64,000 bases of DNA from Rhodamnia argentea (lineage: Eukaryota; Streptophyta; Magnoliopsida; Myrtales; Myrtaceae): NCBI RefSeq assembly GCF_020921035.1, contig NC_063151.1:16932934-16996933 (forward strand). The letters are read 5' to 3'. This document shows, piece after piece, positions 32,839 to 45,090 of the stretch; within the stretch, counting starts at the first letter, position 1, and the number at the start of each line of letters is the position of its first letter. The notes below the pieces were generated by a model. The model did not search any database, was not told the origin of the DNA, and was given only the letters and a program-made list of their open reading frames with translations. A program made the translations under genes and the position numbers.

Positions 32839-34974
32839 TAATTTTCTCTCCCTGTCTCTTCATCGTCTTCTTCAACCTTTAGACATGGGGGAGGGCGTGA
32901 GCTAGTCTCACCCTCCCCTCCCTCTCTTATTATTTTCTGTAGTTTTCTTATTATTTTCTTACTTTTTATTTTCTCTCGATCTAGATTTGGAAGTTCTCTT
33001 CTCCCAGTCTAGTTCTAGATATGAGAATCTGAACTCTCCCAATCTAATTCTACATCTAGTTGTTCTGATATAAATCTAGGAGTTCAATAACGAAGATTCG
33101 ATACCCCTATGCTCTATCCGTATACGGTTCTTTTGGCTCTAGTTTCAATACTGATTGCAAGAGATCTAGCATCTTGCTGGACCACGAAGATTTACTCTTT
33201 CATATGTCAGAAATGTGTTTGATCAACTTGTTTTGGTTGTCTCCGTACGGTGATGATGTAGAGGAAGCCAAACCTAGGCGAGCACCGCCAACTAGCAACG
33301 TTGTGGTTAGTGGAGAAGGAATTTCTTGTGTGTGATCATCACCCCGACAATGATACAAGATCTAGTGATCGGTCGTCAATTATTTTACTTGACAGATCCG
33401 TTCTTATAAAATGAGTGTGTGATTAACCCTGCTAGTGCTATGTTGACCTCCTTGTTTTCTGAATTTTGCTTTGTTTTGCAGCATTCTGGGCTTTACTCTG
33501 CCTTGATTGGCTTTGCTATGGAAGTTCTCATGCATCCTTTTAAGTAATGAATACAATTTTCTTTCAACCCCAAAAGAAGAGTAACTTCACGACTAATTGG
33601 ATGATTATTCCTAGATGATCTTTTTAATGTAGATTAATATACGCTCTTGTGTAAACGATTCATGATCCCGTGGGTTCAAAGGGAAATGACTACAAAAAAT
33701 TACTTAAATAAATTACAACATCTCCTTGTTTGAATAAGTTCAAAATTAATTTGTAAAGTCTACAAGCAAGGATGAAACAATAAAGTCAAAGTCAATGGAA
33801 TTGTGGGTTTGTGAGGGAATGTCACGAGTGAGAGATTTCAATTTATTTTATTGCTGATGAGATTATTGTTTGGACTAGAATCACACGTCCGCCAAGAAGT
33901 AGAAGTCTTCGTGTCCACTTCGAGCTGAGGTCCACAACGTATTAAGAGGGCTGACAACGACGGACTTTAGTCTTTTTCAAAAAAAAAATTCTTTTTTCGG
34001 TTCTGAATTTCTCTTATTTTTCTTTTCTTTTCTCTTATCTCTTTGGAAAAAATTAGTTAGGATGCCATCATGACCCGTTTAAGATGGTATTAGCCCATTC
34101 TTTGTTGTTACCATGGGGTTTTGAAGCACAAGGAGATTTGACTCGTTGGTGTCACATAGGCGGTCTGTGTTTTAAATCTCTTTCTAACTCGAAATAAATC
34201 CAACCAAAAAAAAAAAAAAAACTCGAGATAGGTATGTGATCAATCCCCGATTGGAATTTCACTAGTTTATAATTTCTTTTATTTGAAACAACTACATAAA
34301 GAAAATTTGGCTAGCTTTTAATTATATTGCTTATTTTGAATTCATGAATAGTACATTTACTTCAATAGTATTGTATGAGTAGTTGCAGCTCTATATGATT
34401 TAGGGAGGTTGAAAATAACCTCATTCTCTCCCGTACCTAAAGTTCAGGAGAGTGAGTAACAATTTTTTTTTTTTCTCTTTCCTCACGTGTCCCCACCCCA
34501 ACTCCCCCCGAAGGTGGGGATTTGAACCCCCCACTTTCCCCTTCCCAAGTGAAGAGTGGCCGTGGGGCAAATTCCAGTGATTCTTTGTGAGGATTTCAAA
34601 TTAGTTCTTTTGACAAAAAAGGTATACACTTTTTAAAACAAGTACCTCAACTATTCCTTGCCTCTCCGACCGAATGTTTTGTTTTTTTACTTGCCTCAAT
34701 TACTTCCTTACCAGATGGCCCTTACCCTTCCTTTTGGAGCTCTTCCTGATGGCTTTCTTTCCTGGTTATTGAGCATTAATTCATTAAATACCTAACAATG
34801 TCTGCTAGAACCCAGTGCAAGCCTCATTGTACTCTAAACAAGCTCATCTAGGTTAAGTGACATTGAGTTTCAGAAGATGCTTGAAGCTCATTATAGGGAA
34901 AGCTAACTCAGCCAGATAAAAAATGAAAGAATGACCTTCTTTCGAGCCGGGGATTGTATATTCTGTTATACAGT
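32839..34974. other. Intergenic DNA between the duplication and the PPR gene
   Basis: No gene is recognised. Short A-runs (34205-34222) and a possible SINE (34463-34580) occur. The last few hundred bases are the PPR gene's 3' side. I found no continuation of the PPR repeats here in any frame. Confidence 0.45.
34463..34580 (-). mobile_element. Possible tRNA-derived SINE
   Basis: On the minus strand 'ggttcaaatcc' (34513-34523) fits the RNA polymerase III B box. 'tttgccccacggccactct' lies about 50 bases upstream in the place of an A box. The sequence ends in an A-rich tail at about 34463-34475. No second copy or clear target-site duplication was found. Confidence 0.3.
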
Positions 34975-36675
34975 CTAGCATTTCGACGAAAAAGCAAGAG
35001 CTCGTTCGAAATTCCCTACTTTACAGTACCCATCTCTCAGGGCTCTATATGTTATTTCATCAGGTAAGCATCTCTGTCCCTCCATTCTCCGGAAAATCTC
35101 CTCTGCTTCGGCCATTTTCCCCATCTTACACAATCTGTGAATCATGGTGTTGAAGACAATGCTCGATTTGGCGAAACCCCTAGCCAAGATTTCTTTCCAC
35201 AGCAAAAGTGCCCTTTCAAAATCCTCCATCTTCAGATACACATCAAGCAATGTGCACAAGGTGACTTCATTAGGTGCCACACCTCTTTCCAGCATCAAAC
35301 GCCACAGATTTAGGGCGTCATCATAGTCTCCAACCCGACATAGACCCTTGAGAAGAGTATTATAAGTTACAGCAGATGGCTCAATTCCTTGGTGAATCAT
35401 CTCGTCGCATAACTTGAAAGCCTCTCTTGTCAAGCCTTCTCTACAGTAGCCATCTACTAGAGCATTATAACCATAGGAGTCCAGCTTTAAGTTCCAATCT
35501 CTCATCTGCGATACGAAGACCTCTGCTTTAGAAAGTTGACCGAATTTACAATACCCATTGATCAAACAATTGCAAATGACATTATTCAAACTGAAACCTA
35601 GCCCCAGCATCTTATCTTTAATTCTTAAAGCATCATCCATTTTGCCTATCCTACAATAACCATCCAACAGTGTGCCATAAGTACGCTCATCTGGAACGAT
35701 GGACTTGTCATCCTCCATTGCCTGAACAACCTTTTCTGCTTTCTGCACTTTACATTGCTTGCAATAACCCTTAACCACAGACGTGTACGTAATTACGTTT
35801 CTTGATACTCCCTTGTTGGCCATCATCTTCAACACCCTCTCAACTCCTTCCATATGCCCACAATTCACATACCCATCAATCAAGCTATTGTAAGCCACCA
35901 TATTCATTTCAAAACCAGCATTTTCCATCTCCTCCACAAACTCCATGGCCTTGTCAACCCGCCCATTCTTGCAATTTGCATTCACCATTATCGCACAAGT
36001 GAACATATCGGGCACAATCCCCATCCTCGCCATCTGATCAAACACGAGAACAGCAGCGTAACTCTCACCCTTTCTAACCAACCGGCTAAGTAAAGAATTA
36101 CAAGACCTCAGACTCGGCACTCGACTGCATTTGGCCATTTTATCAAACACGTAGAGCGCATTCTTCACCATGCCCTTCTCCGCGTACACTTTCAGTATCA
36201 TATCAAAAACAACGGGCGAGAACCCGTAATCCCGATAAACCTTCTCGAGCTCATCCCACACAACAAACGAAACATAATTGTTCCTGCACAGAGAGACCAG
36301 TTCATCCACATAAGCTCTGGTTTCCTCGTACATTCTGGCTCTGGCCAGTATATGAACGAGCTTGCAGTAACCCTTCACATCAGGCCGGTAATCCTGTTGC
36401 TTGGAGGCGAATTCAAAAAACCTCAAACAAGCAGTAGGGTTCAAGCGGAGACGGTGCAGAACAGAGTCGAGGAGGTCATCGGAGAACGCGAAGGGCAGAC
36501 ATTTCAGGGCGTTGGAACGGCAGAGGACAAGGATTCGGGTGATCCGGTCGAGGAGCTCGGGCCGGCTCAGCTTGGACTCTTCCCGGAGGTTCCAGCGAAG
36601 GGATGACGACGCGTGGAAGGGTCGGACTCGACGGGGGTTGGAGGGAAGGAGCGATCTTGACAAGTGTCTGAGCAT
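34975..36675 (-). CDS. P-class pentatricopeptide repeat protein, C-terminally short (At1g19290-like)
   Basis: A 566-residue intronless PPR protein. P-class PPR proteins bind organellar RNA in a sequence-dependent way, and the Arg/Ser-rich N-terminus ('MLRHLSRSLLPSNPRRVRP') looks like a mitochondrial or plastid transit peptide. From about residue 150 there are about twelve tandem 35-residue motifs, such as 'VAYNSLIDGYVNCGHMEGV' and 'VTYNTLLKGLCRVGDYDDA'. No E, DYW or SMR domain is present. Sequence and position recall Arabidopsis At1g19290, which as I remember has about 900 residues. The protein here stops in the middle of a repeat ('YCKVGNFERALAFSSKC'), and no frame downstream continues it. 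It is either a truncated gene or a pseudogene with a long intact frame. The start is the first in-frame ATG, and the leader contains a GA microsatellite. Confidence 0.85.
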   Translation of the reverse strand: MLRHLSRSLLPSNPRRVRPFHASSSLRWNLREESKLSRPELLDRITRILVLCRSNALKCLPFAFSDDLLDSVLHRLRLNPTACLRFFEFASKQQDYRPDVKGYCKLVHILARARMYEETRAYVDELVSLCRNNYVSFVVWDELEKVYRDYGFSPVVFDMILKVYAEKGMVKNALYVFDKMAKCSRVPSLRSCNSLLSRLVRKGESYAAVLVFDQMARMGIVPDMFTCAIMVNANCKNGRVDKAMEFVEEMENAGFEMNMVAYNSLIDGYVNCGHMEGVERVLKMMANKGVSRNVITYTSVVKGYCKQCKVQKAEKVVQAMEDDKSIVPDERTYGTLLDGYCRIGKMDDALRIKDKMLGLGFSLNNVICNCLINGYCKFGQLSKAEVFVSQMRDWNLKLDSYGYNALVDGYCREGLTREAFKLCDEMIHQGIEPSAVTYNTLLKGLCRVGDYDDALNLWRLMLERGVAPNEVTLCTLLDVYLKMEDFERALLLWKEILARGFAKSSIVFNTMIHRLCKMGKMAEAEEIFRRMEGQRCLPDEITYRALRDGYCKVGNFERALAFSSKC

Positions 36676-36765
36676 TTAGGTGAAGAGGCGAGAGATTGTG
36701 GAGCGATGAGCGTTGGACTATGATGGGTGTCGGGTTGATTGTGAGACTCGGTATGGCATGTTGAA

Positions 36766-36768
<3 letters not shown>

Positions 36769-36801
<33 letters not shown>
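36769..36801. repeat. GA microsatellite in the PPR gene's leader
   Basis: About 16 uninterrupted GA units on the plus strand (CT in the gene's sense), 95-125 bp before the PPR start codon. CT-rich leaders are common near plant promoters. Confidence 0.9.
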
Positions 36802-36805
<4 letters not shown>

Positions 36806-36899
36806 CGACCGTTGTGGCCGAGACAGTCGACGAAGATGAGCAAGCCGAGGTTAGAGTTGCTCTGTTCCGTTGCACAAAAACGGCGGTCGAATTTACGTT

Positions 36900-37846
36900 A
36901 TGGCCCGAATTTTACTTTTTAGCCCCTGTAGTTTGCCCTTTATCTCGTGTTGCCCCCAACAGAAAACATTTCTTCTCAATTAGCGCCCTCGTTTCGCATT
37001 TGTTTCTGGAGGCGGCTCGGATTGGGTTTAGTCGGGTTTCAACCCGTCCGAACCATAACAGGTTATAATCAGATCGGGTTACAGGTTCGGGGTCCTGTCT
37101 CGATATCGCATCTAGTTATATATCGGGTACGTAGTTCCTACACTGAAAAAGCCAACTCGAGTTTAAGTTAGCTTCGAGGTATTATTGAACCATTCGAGTT
37201 CGGGTTTTGGACAAGATTGTCCATCTCTCTCTGTGTCATTGAGTCAGCCTGGACTGGAGTACCTTGCTAGCGATAGTTTTGCTGAAGCCTTGTCAAGAAA
37301 CCAAGAAATGAAGACAACATACGAAGGCAGAATGGGAAAAACTGAGGGTGTGCTCGGTTGGCCTCTGGGAATCTTTCATTTCCTGTTTTCATTTCAAAAG
37401 CAGGCGTTTGACCGTCTTCCTCAATTTTCCTCTTTCGAAAAGTTGAAATCAAGAAAACTAGGAAATTGCCAACATGTTTTCATCTTTGTGAATTTGTACA
37501 CATGAAAAAGGGAAAGTGACCGTTGTCTGTCAATTGTCTCACATCGTTCGCGAACACCTGGATATTCGATTCCTCGAAGAAATAGAAGTACAAACAAGGT
37601 ATATGTGGAGTAGGGGTGAAAAGAATCTCCATGTAATAATGTCTAGGAGTATTGACCTGATCCTGTGGTTTCTATTGTAATGGACAAAGAATGTGTATTA
37701 TTAACTCTCACAAGGAATTGAGTGTCATCCTAAGGACCTAAGCTACTATGTACCAACTACCAAACCCTGCGCATTGACCGTCTCTAACAATATGAACGGC
37801 CAATCATCCTCAACTCTGCTGATTAAAAAAATAAATGAATCTCGCA
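36900..37846. other. Intergenic DNA between the PPR and DA1 genes
   Basis: The left part holds the PPR gene's promoter. The right part holds the 3' UTR of DA1. Around 37000-37130 'cgggtt'/'aacccg' words recur as in plant interspersed repeats. No gene is seen. Confidence 0.4.
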
Positions 37847-40800
37847 TCAGTAAGGAAAATTCCCTGTCATCCGAATGTGATCGAGGGTCCTTCCAAGACC
37901 ATACTTCCTCACCGCCTGCCGGCCTGCCCTGAACCCGTCGCCGTAAACTGGGGACGAGTCCGATTCGATCTGGTGCATGAAGAACTCACCGAGCCTCTGC
38001 TCAAATTGAGATTTGGGGCCTCCCTTCAGCCCTCGAGAAGAGGATGGTGCCCTGTGGCTGCTCAATTCTGAGTTGAGCTCCGCCTCCAACCACATGTGGG
38101 CCACCACTTGGCAGATGCCTTCTTCGACATCTTGGCGGAGAGTCCGAAAACCTTAAAGCATAGGTGATGAATATGTCACTCCAAGTCACTAACAAGTTAC
38201 TTTACAGGAACTAATACGATGATATAATTAATTCAGTCATCTGAGCATCAGAGATCGTGAAAATGTACCATTCAATCAGCAAAAGCACGCAAATTCCATT
38301 ATATAAATGGCAGAGACTAGGAAATTACCATTAAGACGAAGGAATGCATGCATCATTTCATGAGCTAGGATTGATCCAGTCAACAACCTGTTCCCAAACA
38401 TTTGGATTAGTAAGTCGGATATGTGCAATAGAGTGCAACAGCATAACAGATATATCCAAAAAATGACTTCCTGCATGGAGTTCTAGAGATGTCACGCACA
38501 AACAATACCTGGGAAGACCATACAAGATGAGAATGGCAGTCACTTCACAAGATCGTGTTAGCTTGTAGGGCTCTGTTATCATGTTCGTAGCTCGGCCTCC
38601 CCCAATCCTTGGTCTCCGTGATATCTGCCATAGCGGTTAGAAAGTTATATGAGAGTGATAGATGATGGATACATGACATTTCACACACTCACGCACTGAG
38701 AATTCTACAGGGTTCTTACCGAACTGATGGTTCTTTCCTCCGAGAGGCAAAGTCCTCTTGTCTCAGGCATGTGGTAATGGCCCTGATCAAAAAGTAATGT
38801 TCAGAAGTGATTAACTGCAAAAAGAATGTAACCCAAAAAGTGCCATCGATCACGATTGATACACCCGGAGACACGTCACTATAAAGCATGTTCAGAAATT
38901 ATAGAAAGAAGACTGTCTTGCCATCACATCTTTGTTGAATACTATGTCAGCATAACCATTTTTCTAGAAGGAAAGACAATTCATGTACATTTTGCCTCGC
39001 GAACAGATTCTTTACGTTTCTATGTCTTCATGTTATCATCAGATGAGACTGTCAATGGTTAGGTGTCTTAGAAGTTATGCAGTATATCAACATGCCAGTA
39101 AGAGGGAATGCATAAGATTGAACCTTACATTTTTTTCTCCCTCTCTCGCTTCATTTAGAGCCTGACGTTCCACCAAGAGAAGCGGAACTTGCTGCTCCAC
39201 TTTCATGTTCAAAAACTCATAGAATTTCTGTATTCTGTGATATAGCGGTTGACATTCATGTGTATCCATGATTGCCGAGTCTAAACATTCTAGACAGAGC
39301 TTCCGACCATCATTAAGTGCGACGTATTGCGTCTCTCGTGACTGCACGTGAGGAGAAAATATCACAATCTATGAATTTTTTAGCAAATATAGGTTTCTCG
39401 ATCTCTTTTGTAGAGCTGAGATGCTAATTTGGGAGATAGAGTGGATCCATTAGACTGACCTCCATTCGCTCACAGCTGCAGCACCTAGGAGTCCCATCAT
39501 GTTCGTGCGAAGGGCAGTACTTCTGAACCCAGAAAGGATGTGCCCTATATTCAATAAGACCAGCAGGGTTCGTTGGAATCTGCCAACGGAGACACATTCT
39601 GATATGAGTGGCGCCTCTCAAAAGATATAATTCATAGTATTTAGATGGCATACCATCTTCTTACATCCTCAAGCATAAGAAGGCTTTTCAATCTATAACG
39701 CCCAAAATTCCACATTTATAGAAATATACGGCATGGTCAGTTGGAAGGTTTGACCATACTTTCCAATTTTACGCTTATTCCTTCCTAGTGTCGCTCAATT
39801 CTTTTGCTCTACTTCACAATTTTATTTATCTGAGATTTTGATAATGTCATCTGCATCCTCTCATTTCAACACTGCTTCTGGTGAACCTAATGAAACAGAA
39901 TACTCACTATATTCAATTCGATTCCTTCTTCAGCATAGCAGGATTTTACTACAAACTGACAATTCTCGTCATTCTTCATTTAAGAATTACTGCCGACAAA
40001 AATGAGCGAACTCTAGTTCCTTACTACACAATAGAGAGATGGAATCATTTACAAAATGAACATGAGTTCTGGGTCTATTGACAGTCAAACTATAGAGATC
40101 AAAATAAAGAGTAGGGTCAGTCAGTTCAATACAGATGGAACTGAAAGATCATATGCGCACATCCAATGAGGGGGAACCAATAGCCAGTTCAGAGAAGTAT
40201 GTTCTATGACACTTACAAAATGCCTGCAAACATCACACTTTGGGTGGTAATGCTCCTTGTAGCAAGACCTATGATAAGGGCAATTTCCTGATACAGAAAA
40301 CTACAATTCACAAATAATCTTGCTTGATTAGTTAGTGTAAACCACCCAAATAACCCTCAAGATCCAGAAATGTATAAATTCTTCAATGAAATAATTTAGG
40401 TTAGTATGTACCTCATAATCAGAAATCGGTAGACCACAAGCACGGCATCGAAAACATTCCGGATGCCAAACAGCATTCATACAGTTTAGAAACCGTCCAT
40501 GACCGATTTCCATATTACACCCAGCACAAATTCTACAAAATTGAGAGGCACTCAATAGTCATGTTTCTGCTATAATCAATTCAGAAGAAAGACACAAGAG
40601 AATTAAGGCATGCTGGATAAAAGTTGATTAAACTATATTCTTGTCACAATCAAGGATGAAAGAGTTACCAATATCGGACACCTATCATTTACACGACACA
40701 ATGAGTGAAGTCACAGTACATTTAAATTGGATATTGACACAAATGGAAATATTTTATTGCAAGTCAATCTGGCTTTCTAATATAATGGTAACAGGAATTT

Positions 40801-41702
40801 GACAAAAATCACAAACACAGCTATGCCCCACTAACACAATGACAGACCTTAGGGGCTTCGCATGGGCCGCTGTCCTTCCCGTCTGATAGGCACACTTTAA
40901 CTTTTAGTAATTTTATGTAATGTCATGTAAGATTTCTTCTACAGGATATTTCAAATTCCTTTTATCTCATCACCCCGGTCTAAGCCTTTACATCCTCAAC
41001 TATTATAATGGGAATGGTAAAACCTAACATACTATACAAAAGAAAAGGCTATATCACATTTTTTTGGACTAAAATAGTAGTTTTACAAGAAAATATACCC
41101 ATGTATAGGTATGACAAAAGTGTAAAGTTTTCCTTAAAAAATAGTTGACTTGGACTCTTTTGCAACGAAAGGGAAAAAGAAAAATGTACCATAGAACATC
41201 TTATACATCACAAGATAATATACAGAGGCATAGGTACCACAACAGTGCAGTTTATTCGAAAATAGTTGACTCGTGTAACAAAAGGGTAAAAGGAAATTTT
41301 ACCTGATAAGAAAACATTTTACATCTTTAATCATAAATTATCTTGACTACCAATATATTTAAAACTATAACAAGAAGCTAGCACGTCAAAGAGTGCCTCT
41401 GGTAAAAAGGGGCTTGACCCATTTTGCTTCAGGTTCTAAACACAAGTAAGCATCTCTTCTTTGGTTTAACGCTTGGAGAAAACACCGTTCCCTTATCGAC
41501 AAGCTTATGATGGATGTTCACGTGAAAAAGGCCATGGCCCACTTCTTGGTGAAAAATCTGGAGAAAATGACACGCTATCTTTCCCTTATTGAGTAAGATT
41601 AGGTCAGAGAGTCATGTCAGTGTTAGTCATAGCTCAAAATACAATTTGAATATTGGACGCATAACGGAGATTTGCAGTTCAACGGATGATGGGTCTTAGT
41701 AA

Positions 41703-41750
<48 letters not shown>

Positions 41751-43550
41751 CAACAGAAATAATAAATGGAAATCGTAAACCACCAGTCTCCTTTATGGTA
41801 ATAAGCGGCATTTTATGGCCTATTGTTTTTAACTTCAAGCTGTAAATTATTCATGTTGAAATGTAGGTGCTTAACTTCAAAAGACTGGAATGATAGGGTA
41901 TTACATACATCAGGAAGCTCTGTGATATGATGTACACAAAGTCCTAAAAGCATAAGCCCTAAAACAAGGCTGCATTTCATGTTCAACACACCTCTTCATG
42001 TTTTACACGAGTTCAAATCGTTGGAAAATGTGAACGTTGAAAATTCGAAGTTTTGAAAGGGTGAAACTTGTGTACTGTGTGAGAATTTAGTGAAAATGTA
42101 GCTTGTCATGAAACATCATAAGGTTCTGTTAACATAGCACCATAAGGGCACTTGTCAAGCAACTGTGAAAGGGAGCTTTCAAATATGTGTAACTAGTATT
42201 TTATAAATTGGGAGTATTCCTTATTAGAAATGCTTCATTAATTTCCTCAGTGAACTTATTAACATAACCACTCCACTAATGGCTAACACGATCTCTGTAC
42301 TAATACAAATCTAATTGAATCAAAGAGGAATCAAGTGCAAAACTTCAACTATTCCTATGTCCTTCCCTATTCAACTTTTAAAATCCAAATAAGTTCATAG
42401 TTTCCAGGCATAAGTTCACAACGACCTCAATAAGAAAGATAGCGCATGTCACACAATCAAACTCTGTGGAATAAGGTTGAGAAAATAAACCATTCCATCC
42501 AAGTATAACATTTGCTTAACCTTGTTCAAGTAATTTAAGGGTAAAAAGTTTATTCATCCCCTACCTACTGCAAGATTACACTCAAACTCATGTAGTTCCC
42601 ATTAACCTAGGACCAAATTTTCTATAAACAGAACTTAAGTAGAGTCAAATTGAAATTTAAACAAATTTTCCACAATATAAAAGCTATAATACCTGTAACC
42701 TGTGGAATAGGAGAATGGTAAAGGTTGATGTGCATGAACATTTGCATATGGGAAAGGAGAGTGTCCATTTCCTCTACCAAGAGGAGACTCAACGTTCAAA
42801 CTTTCTTGGATGGCCCTAGCCAGTTGTTCATCTTCTTCCAATTGATATTGATTGTCTGATCCAATAGTTCAATTAGAAAGTACTTGGAATTTCAGAATAA
42901 AAGGTTTGAACACAGAGATGACATCCACAAATCATAGCTTAAAGATCCAATGAAATAACTGGCCAATTAGCCATATCACTTACCAATCACATTCTTTTGA
43001 TTTTGGCTCTCTTCTGAAAGGGATAATGCAATGGCACGATCTATATCTTGATTCTCATGCTCCCACCATGCATCCTACATTTAGTCGCTCACCAAATGGT
43101 TAAAAGGAGAAAGCAAATCGGGAACCTGAATTGCATTACAGATATTTAATTCCGGGAGTCAACACCAAGGAAAATAGGATGACTACTGCGTTCTGTAATA
43201 GTATAATGTCTGAAATTCCCACATTAAGCGCCAATTACATAATGAACTAACTCCATCAGTTCATTTGAACATGTAAGACAAGTCATTCAGATCTAACTCA
43301 TTTTAGAAATAAGTGCGAGTCAAATCCAGGCCCTAGTGGGATGATGATGAGACAAGCAAAACAAAGCCAAAACTAAGTTAACACATGATAGACATGGTTA
43401 TGTTGAAGGACTATGGCAAGAACACATAGATGTGATTACCCCAGAAGTGGAAGGAGCGTTATAATTGGGACGCTCCCCATAATGTCCCCGGATATGCCCT
43501 TCTGTGATATTATGGCTGGAACCTTTGAAAATTTTCTTGAGCCAACTCAT
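37847..43550 (-). CDS. DA1: DA1, ubiquitin-activated peptidase with UIM and LIM domains
   Basis: DA1 limits organ size by cleaving growth regulators after being activated by ubiquitination. Coding exons, in gene order: 43550-43440, 43074-42984, 42855-42693, 40532-40412, 40300-40217, 39579-39460, 39341-39129, 38782-38720, 38624-38509, 38387-38329, 38151-37847. All junctions are GT-AG and the total of 1446 bases gives 481 residues plus stop. Domains: '[14 protein letters not shown]' start; two ubiquitin-interacting motifs (about 46-62 '[14 protein letters not shown]' and 73-90 '[18 protein letters not shown]'); LIM domain from C124/C127 through '[11 protein letters not shown]' (144-154); LIM-like cysteines ('CDVC', 'CCSCERME', 'CLECLD'); peptidase motif 'AHEMMH' (369-374) with a likely third zinc ligand in 'DVEEG' (388-392). 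The catalytic motif is intact. Residues alone fit DA1 or DAR1; the neighbours favour DA1. Confidence 0.93.
41705..41749. repeat. GA microsatellite in a DA1 intron
   Basis: About 22 GA units inside the long third coding intron (40533-42692) of DA1, far from either splice site. Confidence 0.9.
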
Positions 43551-44650
43551 GATGCATACATTATCTGCTCATGGTCATTGATATCTGCACCAATAAGACA
43601 TTTTATTCAGTCAAGTAACTACAAGAAAATTTATAGGTTAATTAGATTAAGATAATGACTCTTGATTATGTTGTTTTCCATGATAACTAGATGGATTTAA
43701 ACAGTTCATGGTGTTTATCATCTGCGAGCAACCAATAGGGAATACAGGAGCATCATCAGGTAAATTTACATTTTTGTGGCAGGTGACCAAGGAAACCCAA
43801 CAAGAAAAACGACCATGCAGAACTCTCTTCAATTACTCTCCAGTAAGAAGAATCAGCTCAAGTACAACTTATGGCAATAAAAAGATGAATGCATGTACAT
43901 GATAGCACGGATTCGATTCTTGAACCGGGAAGATAGGGTCTATCAATCCTCAAAGCTCAAGCAACGATACCAACATTTATAATCTGCAATTCTCAAGCAA
44001 GCAGATGTTCCACAATTAAATGTCAAAAGCCAATACTGAATTTTTCTTCAGCAGGCAGATACACAAGTAAAACAAGCAAATGCAATCACCCACCAGCCAT
44101 CACAAAACCAGAGCTTCACGGAGCTCAAAAAGCAGACAACCTGGGACTTGTTTGAACAATGCATGAGGAATTTCCCGAACATCTTATGTACTTGTGGAGA
44201 CAAACAAACAGACATCAATTCGTTAAGGAAAAAAAAAACATGAATTCGCAGAGTTCAGCTTCAGATTCGCAACATGGAAGAAGAGAAAGTGAAAGGGTTA
44301 AAAGGACTGACCCCGCCTCAAATTGAAAAACAGAGGGAGACTGCGTAAAGATGGAAACTTTGACGAGACCCAGATGAGATAATATCCTGATTCGCCAAAA
44401 AGAGCACCGGCGAAGTCGTCCCAGAGACGTTCTCGATCAACACCCTATAATCTTAATTCCCACCCCCTTTCTTCTTTTCCCTCTTTGATCTTTCTCTCTC
44501 CGGCTCGCGGAAAGATTGGCAAACTAGAAAGAGAAAAGCCAGAGATACCTGCTCCTGGGCTCTCTTTGTCAGACCAGAAAAGGAGGTCTTTGCGTTCGTT
44601 TGGGTTTTTGGCGAAATCAATATCGGAGGGCAATCTCTGAGATGACATTG
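43551..44650 (-). other. DA1 5' untranslated region and leader intron
   Basis: The start-codon exon has a likely acceptor 'ggtgcag' at 43585-43586, so about 34 bases of leader precede the ATG. A first non-coding exon probably lies within about 44330-44640 (CT-rich on the gene's strand, possible donor near 44320). The transcription start is not defined. Short ORFs here are incidental. Confidence 0.45.
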
Positions 44651-45090
44651 ACTTGCCTCAATAGGGTCATTGTGTGGAAGAAGGGAGGGAAATACCAAGT
44701 GTGGACGGGAATGAGAAGAGTGCTTGAACAGGACGCAAATTCAAAGTCAAATTCGGACAAAAAGCCAAAAGCCCTCACGAAATACAAAAAACTTGGGCAG
44801 TTTGATGATTGTCACGCGGTCCCAACGTGGATTAATTTGATGAAGGTTCCTCAACCCACCCAGCTGGAGTTTTTGAATATTCTCGGTCATTGCGACTTCT
44901 AACGCTGTTTCGCCAAATTTCGATTAATTATATAAAAATTGCAAATTCTTTTTTTTTTTAAGGAAAAGGAGAGAGAGAGAGAGAGCGAGCGAGCCAGCGA
45001 GCCAGCGAGCTTAAGGTGCAAGCTTTCCTAGGAATATTGTCTTAAAAATAAAAAAAACAAAAGATTTTTCCATGAAAGCCCGGGGAATTT

